A stretch of DNA of 64,000 bases from Afipia carboxidovorans OM5 (GCF_000218565.1 NC_015684.1:186001-250000), one strand, 5' to 3'. Positions 28,679-37,512 are shown, counted from the stretch's first letter. Numbers and translations: made by a program. Notes: a model not told the origin generated them from the sequence alone.

Positions 28679-29656
28679 TTATCCTTCCGCCCGGAACGGC
28701 CGCGCCAGCAGCATCTCGATCCCTTCGTTGACGGTAATCGCGCCGGCTAGCACGTTGGCGACGGCCTCGGCGACCGGCATTTCGATGGCTTGCGCGCGCG
28801 CGATCTCGATCAGCACCGGCGCGGTCGATTGCCCTTCGCTGAGCGAGCCAGGAGGCGCCTCGCCGCGGCCGAGCGCCATGCCGAAGGTAAAGTTGCGCGA
28901 CTGCGCGCTCGAACAGGTGAGGATCAGATCGCCGAGGCCGGACAGCCCGGCGATGGTTTCGCGATGCGCGCCGCAGGCAAGTCCGAAACGCATCAGTTCG
29001 GCAAAGCTGCGGGTGGTGAGGGCCGCCAGCGCGGATGCGCCGAGTGCCTTACCTGCCGCGATACCAGCCGCGATCGCAAGTACGTTCTTCACCGCGCCGC
29101 CGATCTCGACGCCGCGCACGTCGGTGGTGTGGTACGGTCGCAGCGACGATGAGCCCAGCGCATGCGTCAGCGCCACTGCGAGCGGCTCTTCCGCTGCCGC
29201 AAGCGTGACTGCCGTCGGCAGGCCGCGTGCCACGTCGGCGGCAAAGCTGGGGCCGGAGAGAATCGCGGGCCGCGTTTGCGGCAGCACTTCGGTTGCGATC
29301 TCGGTGACGAATTTGCGGGTGCCGCGCTCGATGCCTTTTGCACAGATTACAAGCGGAGTTGCATCGGCAACATGAGGCGCAAGCGCGATCATCGCCTCGC
29401 GCAGGCTTTGCGTCGGTGTCACCAGCAGAAGAGCGTCGGCTTTCGCGCTCTCGGCAAGATCATGCGTGACGCGAATGCTTTTCTCAAGCGTGATGCCGGG
29501 CAGGCGCGGGTTTTCGCCGCGCGCGGCGATCGCAGCGAGCACATCGGTGCTGCGGCCATAAAGCGTCACCTGCCGGCCTGCGCGCGCGCAGGCATTGGCA
29601 AGCGCCGTACCCCACGCGCCGGCGCCGATGACGGAGATGGTGTTGAAAGTGGTCAT
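28679..29656 (-). CDS. gpsA: Glycerol-3-phosphate dehydrogenase [NAD(P)+]
   Basis: A 325-residue GpsA enzyme: N-terminal Rossmann GAGAWGTALANACARAG, middle VICAKGIERGTRKF and GPSFAADVARGLPTAV, and the catalytic Lys in VEIGGAVKNVLAIAAGIAAG. It reduces dihydroxyacetone phosphate to sn-glycerol 3-phosphate for phospholipids. It lies between tsaD (54 bp upstream) and the EVE gene (8 bp downstream), an order common in rhizobia and relatives. The ATG at 29656 gives the standard start just before the Rossmann motif. Confidence 0.96.
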   Translation of the reverse strand: MTTFNTISVIGAGAWGTALANACARAGRQVTLYGRSTDVLAAIAARGENPRLPGITLEKSIRVTHDLAESAKADALLLVTPTQSLREAMIALAPHVADATPLVICAKGIERGTRKFVTEIATEVLPQTRPAILSGPSFAADVARGLPTAVTLAAAEEPLAVALTHALGSSSLRPYHTTDVRGVEIGGAVKNVLAIAAGIAAGKALGASALAALTTRSFAELMRFGLACGAHRETIAGLSGLGDLILTCSSAQSRNFTFGMALGRGEAPPGSLSEGQSTAPVLIEIARAQAIEMPVAEAVANVLAGAITVNEGIEMLLARPFRAEG

Positions 29657-29710
29657 GAGTCTGTTTGGCAGTTATGTCGTGGGTGATTGAAGAAGGTCTG
29701 CGCCCGTGCG

Positions 29711-30784
29711 TCAATGACGCGCGCGCGTGTTGATGAATTTCGTCGGCGTCTCGGTGGTTGCGTCGAGCTTCCAGCGCGCACGCGGCGCAGCCTCCATTGT
29801 GTCGGTGAGGCCGAGCGCGAGACGCTCCGCGCCGGCCCAGGCAATCATTGCGCCATTGTCGGTACAAAGCTGCGGCGGCGGCACGATCATGGTGATTTCA
29901 TCGTCGGCTGCGATTTCCTGCAACGCGTTGCGGATCGCGACATTGGCGGCGACGCCGCCGGCCGCGACCAGCGCGCGAGGCGTGCCGAACTGCTCGCGGA
30001 AAAGCCGAAGCCCAGAGCGGATACGGTCGGCGATCGAATCCAGCACAGCAGCCTGAAAGCTCGCGCACAGATCGGCGATGTCTTGCAGTTCGAGCGGCAT
30101 CAACCGCGAGGCTTCATTTCGCACGGCGGTCTTGAGGCCGGACAGCGAGAAGTTCGCATCCTTCCGCCCGAGCATCGGCCGTGGAAAATCGAAACGTGTC
30201 GGATCGCCCTCGCGCGCGGCACGCTCGACTTGCGGGCCGCCCGGATAAGGCAGGTCCAGCATTTTTGCGACCTTGTCGAACGCTTCACCCAGCGCATCGT
30301 CGACCGTGGTGCCGATCCGCACATATTCGCCGACGCCGAGCACGGCGACGATCTGGGTGTGCCCGCCGGAAGCAAGAAACAGGCAATAGGGAAACGCGAG
30401 CGGCACCGTGAGGCGCGGCGTCAGCGCATGCGCTTCGAGATGGTTGACTGCGATCAGCGGCGTATCGTGCACGAGCGCGATCGCTTTTGCGGTGGTGAGG
30501 CCGACGATAACGCCGCCGATCAGGCCGGGGCCTGCGGCGGCTGCGATACCGTCGAGTTGAGCGAAATCAACGCCCGCCTCGCGCATTGCTCTATCCACAA
30601 GCACGTCGAGCATCTCGACATGGGCGCGCGCGGCGATTTCCGGCACCACGCCGCCGAACGGCGCGTGCTCGGCGATCTGCGAGCGCACGATGTTGGAGAG
30701 AATGCGGCCCGATCCGTCTGCCTGCCGCTCGATCACGGCGGCGGCGGTTTCGTCACAGGTGGTCTCTATTCCCAGAACGAGCAT
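29711..30784 (-). CDS. tsaD: tRNA N6-adenosine threonylcarbamoyltransferase
   Basis: A 357-residue Kae1/TsaD ATPase: MLVLGIETTCDETAAAV at the N-terminus, metal-binding His pair in VNHLEAHAL, nucleotide-binding FLASGGHTQIV and VAAGGVAANVAIRNAL, and TDNGAMIAWAG. With TsaB, TsaC and TsaE it transfers the threonylcarbamoyl group to A37 of ANN-decoding tRNAs. The ATG at 30784 matches the family N-terminus; an ATG six codons upstream is in frame. It leads tsaD-gpsA-EVE and diverges from hemD across 156 bp. Confidence 0.96.
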   Translation of the reverse strand: MLVLGIETTCDETAAAVIERQADGSGRILSNIVRSQIAEHAPFGGVVPEIAARAHVEMLDVLVDRAMREAGVDFAQLDGIAAAAGPGLIGGVIVGLTTAKAIALVHDTPLIAVNHLEAHALTPRLTVPLAFPYCLFLASGGHTQIVAVLGVGEYVRIGTTVDDALGEAFDKVAKMLDLPYPGGPQVERAAREGDPTRFDFPRPMLGRKDANFSLSGLKTAVRNEASRLMPLELQDIADLCASFQAAVLDSIADRIRSGLRLFREQFGTPRALVAAGGVAANVAIRNALQEIAADDEITMIVPPPQLCTDNGAMIAWAGAERLALGLTDTMEAAPRARWKLDATTETPTKFINTRARH

Positions 30785-30940
30785 CGCGGGGCCTTGCGCC
30801 AAAGTTAGCCTTTAAATCATGTCCGAGATTGAATAGGTCGGTCGGGCACTTGCGTTTGCCGCCGAAGCGGCGTTCTGCTTGGTTCTCGGGTAGCATTAGC
30901 GGACGTCCGGTAAAAGGGAGTTCCGCAGAATGAGGCATGA

Positions 30941-31705
30941 ATGTCGATCCTGGTGATGCGGCCTTTTCCTGACAACGAGGCGACCGCGGCCGCATTGCGG
31001 GATGAGGGATATAGTGTGTTGCTGTCGCCGGCGCTGCGGTTTGAGCCGGTGCCGCTGCGCGAAGAGCCTGACGCACTTCCCTACGATGCGATTCTTGCGA
31101 CCAGCGCCAATGCGCTACGCGGCATCGAGGGAAAACCAATCCTGGAGCGACTGTGCGAGACAAAGCTGTTCGCTGTCGGCGATGCGACGGCGCAAATCGC
31201 GCGGAACGCGGGCTTTCGCGATGTCGAGAGCGCAGCGGGCGATGCGGTAGCGCTGATCGCGCTGGTCGAGGCGCGGATGCGTGGCAAGGGCCGGATCTGC
31301 TATCTCGCGGGGGCCGATGTGAGCCGCGACCTCGGTGCCGATCTCGGCGCACAAGGCTACAGCGTGACCACGCTCACGACTTACCGCATGATTCCGCTTC
31401 CACATTTTTCCGAAGCGGTTGAGGCGGCGTTTGCGGCCGGAGAGGTCGAGGCAGTGCTGCATTATTCGCGGCGCAGCGCGCGGGCATTCGTCGCCGCGGT
31501 GCAGGCGGCAGGCCTTGAGATTTCCGCGCTGGCGCTGCCGCAGTTCTGCATCTCGAACGTGGTCGGCACGGTGTTGCAGGAGGCCGGCGCCGCGCGGGTG
31601 CGGGTCGCGGCGGCGCCCGATGAGCCTGCGATGTTCGAGGCATTGCAGCGTGCGATCGCGCCGAAGCGGCCATCGCGGCCCAAAACGAAATCTGGTAAGC
31701 TGTAG
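30941..31705 (+). CDS. hemD: Uroporphyrinogen-III synthase
   Basis: A 254-residue HemD-type protein: N-terminal ILVMRPFPDNEATAAALRDEG, LLSPALRFEPVPL, a middle YDAILATSANALRG, and the second-domain pattern VLHYSRRSARAFVAAV. It cyclises hydroxymethylbilane to uroporphyrinogen III. HemD sequences are weakly conserved, but the following Mic60-like and HemY-like genes confirm the assignment. The gene starts at ATG 30941; the Mic60-like gene begins 16 bp after its stop. No hemC lies upstream, where many relatives have it. Confidence 0.9.
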   Translation: MSILVMRPFPDNEATAAALRDEGYSVLLSPALRFEPVPLREEPDALPYDAILATSANALRGIEGKPILERLCETKLFAVGDATAQIARNAGFRDVESAAGDAVALIALVEARMRGKGRICYLAGADVSRDLGADLGAQGYSVTTLTTYRMIPLPHFSEAVEAAFAAGEVEAVLHYSRRSARAFVAAVQAAGLEISALALPQFCISNVVGTVLQEAGAARVRVAAAPDEPAMFEALQRAIAPKRPSRPKTKSGKL

Positions 31706-31721
31706 GAAACCCGGGCGGACC

Positions 31722-33005
31722 ATGGCCACAGACGACGACCAGCGTGAGACCGAAGGAGCTGCCCGCAAGCGCGCCGCGCCAACGATCGATCTCGATCCTT
31801 CCGATGTCACCGACACCACGCCCAAGGGTGAGGTGAACGCTGAGTCTGAGGCTGAACGGACGTCGGAAGATGTGCATGCAGACCATGCGCAGGTTGGCGG
31901 TGGGCATTCAGATACGACATCCGGAGAAAGTGCGCAGAGCGCTTCGTCAGAGCCATCGCCAGCCGGGGCCGCGCCGTCGTGGCGAGTCGTGCTGCCCGCA
32001 GCCTTGAGCGCCGCGGTCGTCGCGCTGCTGGTCAGCGGGCTGTGGAATGCGCTGTGGCCGAACAATTCCGACCCCGACATTCCGCCGGCGCAGACGTCGA
32101 CCATCGAAGGCCTGAGCACGCGCGTCGCGCAGCTTGAATCGAAACCCACGCCTGTACCGGTGACTGTGGACACGAGCGCGCTGACGAAGCGCCTCGATGC
32201 ACTCGATCAGGCCGTCGCCGATATCCGAACCGATATGACCGCACTCCGCGAGCAGATGCAGGCCCTGGCGGCGAAAACTGCCGAGGCTGTTGAAGCCAAA
32301 GCCGAGCCCAAAGCTGAGCCCAAGGCCGAATCCGCGGCTGAAGCGAAGGATGAAGCAAAGGCCGCGCCTGCGCCGGATATCTCCGGCCTGGAGGAGCGAC
32401 TGGCAAAACTCGAACAGCAAGCCGTTGCAGCAAGCGCGGAGGCTGCCACGAAGCTTGCCGCTGCGCCGCCGCCTCCGCCGCCGGATGATACCGCGCTGCG
32501 CCTTGCGCTCGCGGCCACCGCGCTCGATCAGACCGTGCGGCAGGGTCTTCCCTATGCGGCGATGCTCGCCGCCGCCACGCGCCTTGGTGGTGAAGCTTCG
32601 GTGCTTGCGCCGCTCGAGCCATTTGCGGCAACCGGCGTGCCGACCGCCGAGGCGCTGTGCCGTGAACTCCTCACGCAATTGCCGCGCCTTGCGGCCGCGC
32701 CGAAGAGCGCACCCGCCGCGAGTGGCTGGGTCGAGCGTCTCGGTGACAGTGCGTCGCGCCTTGTGAAGGTGACGCGGGTCGATGACAACGGCACCGATCG
32801 CGCGGCATTGCTGTCGCGGGCGACGACGGCTGCGAACCGCAACGATTTGAAACAGGCCAGTGAGATCGTCACGCAATTGCCGGAGCCGGATCGCTCCGCG
32901 CTGCAGGGCTGGATCGGCAAGGTGCAGGCGCGCGGCACGGCGCTGGCCGCCTCTCGCGCTTTCGCTGAAACCGCAACGGCGGCGTTGCCGCCGTCACCGC
33001 ATTGA
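31722..33005 (+). CDS. Mitofilin-domain (alphaproteobacterial Mic60-like) membrane protein
   Basis: A 427-residue protein: an acidic, disordered cytoplasmic head (about residues 1-85), one membrane helix (WRVVLPAALSAAVVALLVSG), a long coiled-coil/AEPK-rich region (about 120-250, with KAEPKAEPKAES), and a helical C-terminal mitofilin-like domain. Alphaproteobacterial Mic60 genes typically lie between hemD and hemY and encode this layout; they help shape inner-membrane folds and outer-membrane contacts, as in mitochondrial MICOS. The ATG at 31722 is chosen although the frame is open back into hemD. Confidence 0.82.
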   Translation: MATDDDQRETEGAARKRAAPTIDLDPSDVTDTTPKGEVNAESEAERTSEDVHADHAQVGGGHSDTTSGESAQSASSEPSPAGAAPSWRVVLPAALSAAVVALLVSGLWNALWPNNSDPDIPPAQTSTIEGLSTRVAQLESKPTPVPVTVDTSALTKRLDALDQAVADIRTDMTALREQMQALAAKTAEAVEAKAEPKAEPKAESAAEAKDEAKAAPAPDISGLEERLAKLEQQAVAASAEAATKLAAAPPPPPPDDTALRLALAATALDQTVRQGLPYAAMLAAATRLGGEASVLAPLEPFAATGVPTAEALCRELLTQLPRLAAAPKSAPAASGWVERLGDSASRLVKVTRVDDNGTDRAALLSRATTAANRNDLKQASEIVTQLPEPDRSALQGWIGKVQARGTALAASRAFAETATAALPPSPH

Positions 33006-33035
33006 TACTTTGAAGTTTGCGATCGGAAACACTTG

Positions 33036-34754
33036 ATGGCCCGCATCTTCTTCTTCCTGATCCTTCTCGCGCTTGCCGCGCTCGGCGCGGCGTGGGTCGC
33101 CGATCAGGGCGGAGGTCTCGTGCTGTCGTGGAGCGGCTGGCGCATCGAGACGTCGCTGCCGGTTGCCGCACTTCTCGGTGTCATCCTGCTCGCGGTCGCG
33201 CTCGTCGTGTGGTCGGTCGTGCGCACATTCTGGAAAGCGCCGGAGGGGCTGCGTCGGCGGCGGCGGGAAAAGCGCGCGGCGAAAGCGCGTCGCGCCATCA
33301 CGCAGGGCCTCATTGCCGTCGGCACCGGTGATTCGTTTGCCGCGCAACGCCATGCCGGTATGGCGACGCGGCTCGCCGCGCACGATCCGCTGGCGCTGAT
33401 GCTGCAGGCACAGACCGCGCAACTCGAAGGTGATCGCGCGGGCGCGCAGCGCGCCTTCCGTGCGATGGCCGAGCGCAAGGATATGCGCCTGCTCGGCCTG
33501 CGCGGGCTTTTCATCGAGGCGCAGCGCAGCGACGACGCCTATACGGCCGTGGCAATGGCCGAAGAGGCCCTGAAGATTGCACCGGCTTCGCCATGGGCGT
33601 CGCAGGCCGTGCTTGGCTTCCGTTGCGCAGGGAGCGATTGGGACGGCGCGTTGGCGCTGCTCGACACCAACAAGGCCGCAGGGCTGGTTGAGCCCGCTGT
33701 GTATCGTCGTGAGCGCGGCGTTCTACTCACCGCCCGCGCGCTTGCGCTTGAGGAACGCGATCGCGATGCGTCGCGCAAGAGTGCGATGGAAGCGGTCAAG
33801 CTCGCGCCGCAGCTTGTACCGGCAGCGGTGCTGGCCGCGAAGTTCTATAGCGAGGACAATCAGGTTCGCCGTGCGATGCGGGTGGTCGAGGCGGCGTGGG
33901 TGGCGAACCCGCACCCCGATCTCGCCGATGCCTACGCGCATGTGCGTCTCGGCGATTCCGCGCGCGAGCGGCTGTCGCGCGTCGAGATGCTGGCGCAGAA
34001 AACGCCGGATCATCGTGAGGGCCGCCTCGCGGTGGCGCGCGCTGCAATCGATGCCGGCGAGTTTGAACGGGCGCGCGAAGCGCTCGCGCCACTGATCGAT
34101 GCACCGACCCAGCGCGTGGCGTTGCTGATGGCTGAGCTCGAGCGTGCCAATCACGATGAGGGCCGGGCGCGCGAATGGACCGCGCGCGCGGTGCGGGCCG
34201 CACCCGATCCGGCGTGGACGGCAGACGGCTATGTCTCGGATCGCTGGCGGCCGGTGTCTCCGGTGACGGGGCGGCTCGATGCTTTCCAATGGGTCACGCC
34301 GGTGGCGGCGCTTGCGCCCGAACGCGCGACCATCGAGGCGGAGACGCCGACACTGCCGATGCCGCCGATCGCGATCGAATCGAAACCGGAGGAGAAGGCG
34401 GACGCAAATCCCGAGACAAATCTCGAGGCGGATGTAAAAGTCGATACAGCTCCGGACGAGGCCGCTGCATCGCCCATCGCCGAGGGGCTGCCCGCCGCTG
34501 CGGAAGAATTGGACGACGAAGTTCCGGCGCCGCCACCCCCCACGCCGATTCGCCCCGAGATGGTTGCCCCACCGCCGGTATTCCGGCCGCGCCCGGCCGG
34601 CGAGACGCGCTCGCAGCCGCCGACCGTCATTCCGCTGGTACGCGCCCCCGATGATCCGGGTGTTCCCGAGGACGATTTTTCGGACGATCCCGAGGGTGGG
34701 CACGACCGCCAGCCCGGCGGCTGGCGGGGTTTCGTGGCGCGGCTCGGCGGCTGA
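33036..34754 (+). CDS. HemY-like TPR membrane protein
   Basis: A 572-residue protein with two N-terminal membrane helices (ARIFFFLILLALAALGAAWV and VAALLGVILLAVALVVWSVV), a basic stretch RRRRREKRAAKARRA, a TPR-like helical domain to about residue 400 and a disordered acidic/proline-rich tail. This is the HemY_N domain architecture found after hemD; despite the name it is not protoporphyrinogen oxidase. Start ATG at 33036, 30 bp after the Mic60-like gene. The tail (about 430-560) is rich in Glu, Pro and Ala. Precise role unknown; probably a membrane organiser or haem-pathway accessory protein. Confidence 0.85.
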   Translation: MARIFFFLILLALAALGAAWVADQGGGLVLSWSGWRIETSLPVAALLGVILLAVALVVWSVVRTFWKAPEGLRRRRREKRAAKARRAITQGLIAVGTGDSFAAQRHAGMATRLAAHDPLALMLQAQTAQLEGDRAGAQRAFRAMAERKDMRLLGLRGLFIEAQRSDDAYTAVAMAEEALKIAPASPWASQAVLGFRCAGSDWDGALALLDTNKAAGLVEPAVYRRERGVLLTARALALEERDRDASRKSAMEAVKLAPQLVPAAVLAAKFYSEDNQVRRAMRVVEAAWVANPHPDLADAYAHVRLGDSARERLSRVEMLAQKTPDHREGRLAVARAAIDAGEFERAREALAPLIDAPTQRVALLMAELERANHDEGRAREWTARAVRAAPDPAWTADGYVSDRWRPVSPVTGRLDAFQWVTPVAALAPERATIEAETPTLPMPPIAIESKPEEKADANPETNLEADVKVDTAPDEAAASPIAEGLPAAAEELDDEVPAPPPPTPIRPEMVAPPPVFRPRPAGETRSQPPTVIPLVRAPDDPGVPEDDFSDDPEGGHDRQPGGWRGFVARLGG

Positions 34755-34839
34755 AACTCGCCCGGGATTCTTGCAAAACCGGGCTGCGACCGATAAACAC
34801 GCGCCTGTCCGGGCCGGCTTCGGTCCGCGCCTACGGTTC

Positions 34840-34915
34840 GCCGCAATAGCTCAGTTGGTAGAGCACGTCATTCGTAATGACGGGGTCGGGGGTTCGAGTC
34901 CCTCTTGCGGCACCA
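34840..34915 (+). tRNA. tRNA-Thr (anticodon CGT)
   Basis: Acceptor GCCGCAA pairs with TTGCGGC; D-arm GCTCAGTTGGTAGAGC; anticodon stem-loop with CATTCGTAATG, anticodon CGT (reads ACG); T-arm GGGGGTTCGAGTCCCTC; discriminator A and encoded CCA at 34913-34915. It borders a stretch of lower GC that holds the diguanylate cyclase and LysR genes. Confidence 0.96.
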
Positions 34916-34974
34916 TGGCTCCATTGTCGGCTGTTCGCCGCTGGTCTATCTGGTTACGGCTTAGCGAAGGGGTT

Positions 34975-34991
34975 CCGATCTTTGTGATCGG
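34975..34991 (+). terminator. Possible terminator hairpin after tRNA-Thr
   Basis: CCGATC-TTTGT-GATCGG forms a perfect 6-bp stem followed by TCTTTG, about 60 bp beyond the tRNA. It is weak as an intrinsic terminator. The rest of 34916-35124 contains no recognisable gene. Confidence 0.4.
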
Positions 34992-35124
34992 TCTTTGACC
35001 GCAGAAATCGTACCCCGATTTCGCCGCCGTTAATTCGTACAAACGCACACCACTAGTTGATTTACGTTGCTCCCAGGCCATCGCGCCAAAGCCGTTGTAT
35101 TGCGCCCCGCGTGTGCACGAGCTC

Positions 35125-36234
35125 TCAATAGTTTTCGGCGACGACGATCTGATTGCGGCCACGTTCTTTTGCTAGAAAGAGGGCATCGTCGGCAGCTTTT
35201 AATGCTTCACGGGGATCGGAATAGGCAAACACGTTAGCCATCCCTCCTGAAAGCGTTATCTGACCAACCGGCCTGTCCGTCGCGCGATTGATGAACCGTT
35301 GCTCCGCCAACTCCTTGCGAACATCATCGAATCGTTTCCTTGCCTCATTGGTTGAGATATTTCGGAACAACATCACGAATTCCTCACCGCCATATCGCGC
35401 AACATGACAGTTGTTGTCCGTCGTTTTCGAAAGCGCCGCAGCTATCGCTTTCAACACCCGATCTCCAGCCTCGTGTCCGTGAATGTCATTGACCCGCTTG
35501 AAGTGATCGATATCGCAGAAAGCAAGGATTAGAGATTCGGCGGCCGCACGAGCCTCCCCGTAGTGCCGATCCAGAAGCACTTCGAAGGCACGGCGGTTTG
35601 GAAGTCCGGTCAGGTAGTCGATCTCGGCATCTCGCGTCGCGTTCTCCAGCCGCCTGCGCAGGGTCTCGGCCTCGTCTTCATACTTGCCCATCTCCTCCTC
35701 GGCCTTGCGAGTCCGGCCGATCATAGCTCTGGTCAGGGCGGAGAGGCTTGCAACGAGATATTCCGCCTCCTCGATCCTCGACATCTCGGAAACTTGCTGT
35801 TCAAGAGTCTCGCCGTAACGTGATGTGGCGTGTCTCATATTGCTCGTCAAACTAGCGAACGCTTCCAGCGCTGCCTCGAGCTTTTCTATCAGTGCGCCGA
35901 CACCATGCTGACCGTGTTTTGTTGTCGGCTCGGGACCAAGGAGCGCAACTTCTTCAAGCCATTCTTGCGTAACGGCCCCACCGGCGTCGACCCTTGCGAC
36001 GATAGCCCGCGCCAATCCACGATTTTCGCCCGACAATGCGCCATGCACCAGGACCAGATTGGTCGGCGTCACTTCCAAACTATGATGGAGCAAGAAGGAG
36101 GAGATATTGTTGAGGAGTTCTCTGCGCGTTTTGTGCACGATACTTTGAGGTCTGCTGGTGTCTTGAAGCACTGACGCATCACCGATTGAGCGCCTACTTT
36201 GTCGAGGCTGTCGTCCGCACCGGCACAGAAGCAA
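35125..36234 (-). CDS. Diguanylate cyclase (GGDEF domain)
   Basis: A 369-residue protein: N-terminal helical part of unknown type (LLNNISSFLLHHSLEVTPTN), a coiled-coil stretch (about 150-200), then a GGDEF domain with DYLTGLPNRRAFEVLL, FCDIDHFKRVND and the active-site RYGGEEFVML near residue 283. It should make cyclic di-GMP. The inhibitory I-site RxxD expected nine bases-in-protein before GGEEF is absent (DNNC there), so product inhibition may be lost. No membrane helix is visible. The first 35 residues look uncharacteristic and a downstream GTG start is possible. Regions of it are AT-richer than the flanks. Confidence 0.88.
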   Translation of the reverse strand: MLLCRCGRQPRQSRRSIGDASVLQDTSRPQSIVHKTRRELLNNISSFLLHHSLEVTPTNLVLVHGALSGENRGLARAIVARVDAGGAVTQEWLEEVALLGPEPTTKHGQHGVGALIEKLEAALEAFASLTSNMRHATSRYGETLEQQVSEMSRIEEAEYLVASLSALTRAMIGRTRKAEEEMGKYEDEAETLRRRLENATRDAEIDYLTGLPNRRAFEVLLDRHYGEARAAAESLILAFCDIDHFKRVNDIHGHEAGDRVLKAIAAALSKTTDNNCHVARYGGEEFVMLFRNISTNEARKRFDDVRKELAEQRFINRATDRPVGQITLSGGMANVFAYSDPREALKAADDALFLAKERGRNQIVVAENY

Positions 36235-36401
36235 ATCCCTGGACGAGAATTATCGATGAAGGGCGTTTCTCAAACATGCGGGAGGCAATTGTTCTCGGCC
36301 CGCATCCGCGAAAAGTGCCCAGCTTCGACGAGAATCGTCTTTGACAAAGAAGACTACCGGACTAGGCTCGACATGAAAAATGAATAGATTGATTACTTTC
36401 T

Positions 36402-37337
36402 ATGCATGAAAAGAATACTAGCCTGATGCACCAAAAAAACTTGGCGCGCCTCGACCTCAATCTTTTGGTGGTCTTCGACGCGATTGCAAGCGCTCGCTCC
36501 ACCACTCTAGCCGCAACACAACTTTCATTAAGCCAGCCGGCGGTCAGCCACGCACTTAGCCGATTGCGGCGACTGATCGGCGATCCCCTGTTCGTGCGGG
36601 GCCGTGGCCGGTTTGTTCTGACGCCGCGTGCTGAGGGGATGGTTCTTCAAGTCCGGGATATCCTCAACGCGGTGGGAGTTGTTCTCGCAAATGCTCCGTT
36701 TGATCCTGCCGAAAACGAGCGCACCTTTCGTATAGCAGCGAGCGATTACACGATGCTTACGATCATGCCGACGCTGGTACGGACATTGCACCGCGCGTCG
36801 CCTCGCGCAAAACTTGAAGTTTTTTCTGTCGGCTCACAAACTATTGCACAACTGGAATCGAACGATCTCGACTGCACTTTCTGGGCGCTCAAGCCTCCGG
36901 GCGCTCCCTATGTCACAATGCCGCTTTTCCGAGAAAGCTCGAAAGGCTTCTTGGATCGTCGCCATCCTCTTGCCAAACCAGCCAACCGAGGCAGGCTCAC
37001 ACTCGACGACTATGTGGGCTACCCTCACGTCATTGCAAAATTTCGAGATTCAAATCCAAGCCCCGTCGATGTTGCGCTCGCCGCAGTCGGGCGCAAGCGA
37101 ACGATCGGTTTGGCGTCATCGAGCTTTATCGGTAATATCACGGCCCTTAGCGGAACCAATCTTATCGCAACGTTACCCTCACGCCTTTCATCGATCGCCG
37201 AAAGCTACGGCCTGAAATCGTTCGACCTTCCGATCAGGATAGAGGATTACACTTACTCACTCGTCTGGCATCAACGAACGGATGCCGATCCAGCCTGCAT
37301 CTGGCTACGTAAAGTCATTGCTCAAACGATAAGTTAA
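36402..37337 (+). CDS. LysR-family transcriptional regulator (NodD/PcpR-like branch)
   Basis: A 311-residue LysR regulator: N-terminal winged helix [20 protein letters not shown] and [20 protein letters not shown], then [20 protein letters not shown], and a periplasmic-binding-like effector domain ending [19 protein letters not shown]. The pattern is that of the NodD/LinR/PcpR type. The start is ATG 36402 or 36426. It diverges from the diguanylate cyclase gene, the usual LysR arrangement, so that gene is the first candidate target. GC is about 55 percent in two lines I counted, against about 68 percent in a core-gene line. Confidence 0.93.
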
Positions 37338-37468
37338 GCGACCCGATCCAGCGCGATGCTTTTGACCTGTGGGACGTTAACCGGCGAAATTGCCGTTTCA
37401 TCGTCTTTCGATGCAGCAGCAAGAGTGGAAGCGATGCCGTTCTTCGAATGGCCACGCCCGCATGACAA
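37334..37468 (-). CDS. Possible small ORF or gene remnant (44 codons)
   Basis: An open frame of 44 residues starting at TTG 37468 and ending in a stop that overlaps the LysR stop codon: it reads [15 protein letters not shown] and then [17 protein letters not shown]. The start lies inside a truncated family A repeat end (CGCCCGCATGAC), and there is no clear ribosome-binding site. It may be the surviving C-terminus of a gene cut by recombination at the edge of the lower-GC islet. No family recognised. Confidence 0.2.
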
Positions 37469-37512
37469 TTCCGAGCCAACCTGAGCCGTTCTGGCCAGCC
37501 TGAATATGCCGG

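Noticed and set aside
31419..31721. 101-codon N-terminal extension of the Mic60-like protein
   Set aside because: It runs through hemD in another frame; ATG 31722 opens the expected acidic head.
34851..35162. 103-codon minus-strand frame across tRNA-Thr (contains EGLEPPTPSLR)
   Set aside because: This peptide is the well-known false translation of the strand opposite a tRNA; similar false frames cross tRNA-Gly.
36199..36387. 62-codon plus-strand frame between the diguanylate cyclase and LysR genes
   Set aside because: It overlaps the divergent promoter and the start of the cyclase gene and has no family match or ribosome-binding site that I can see.
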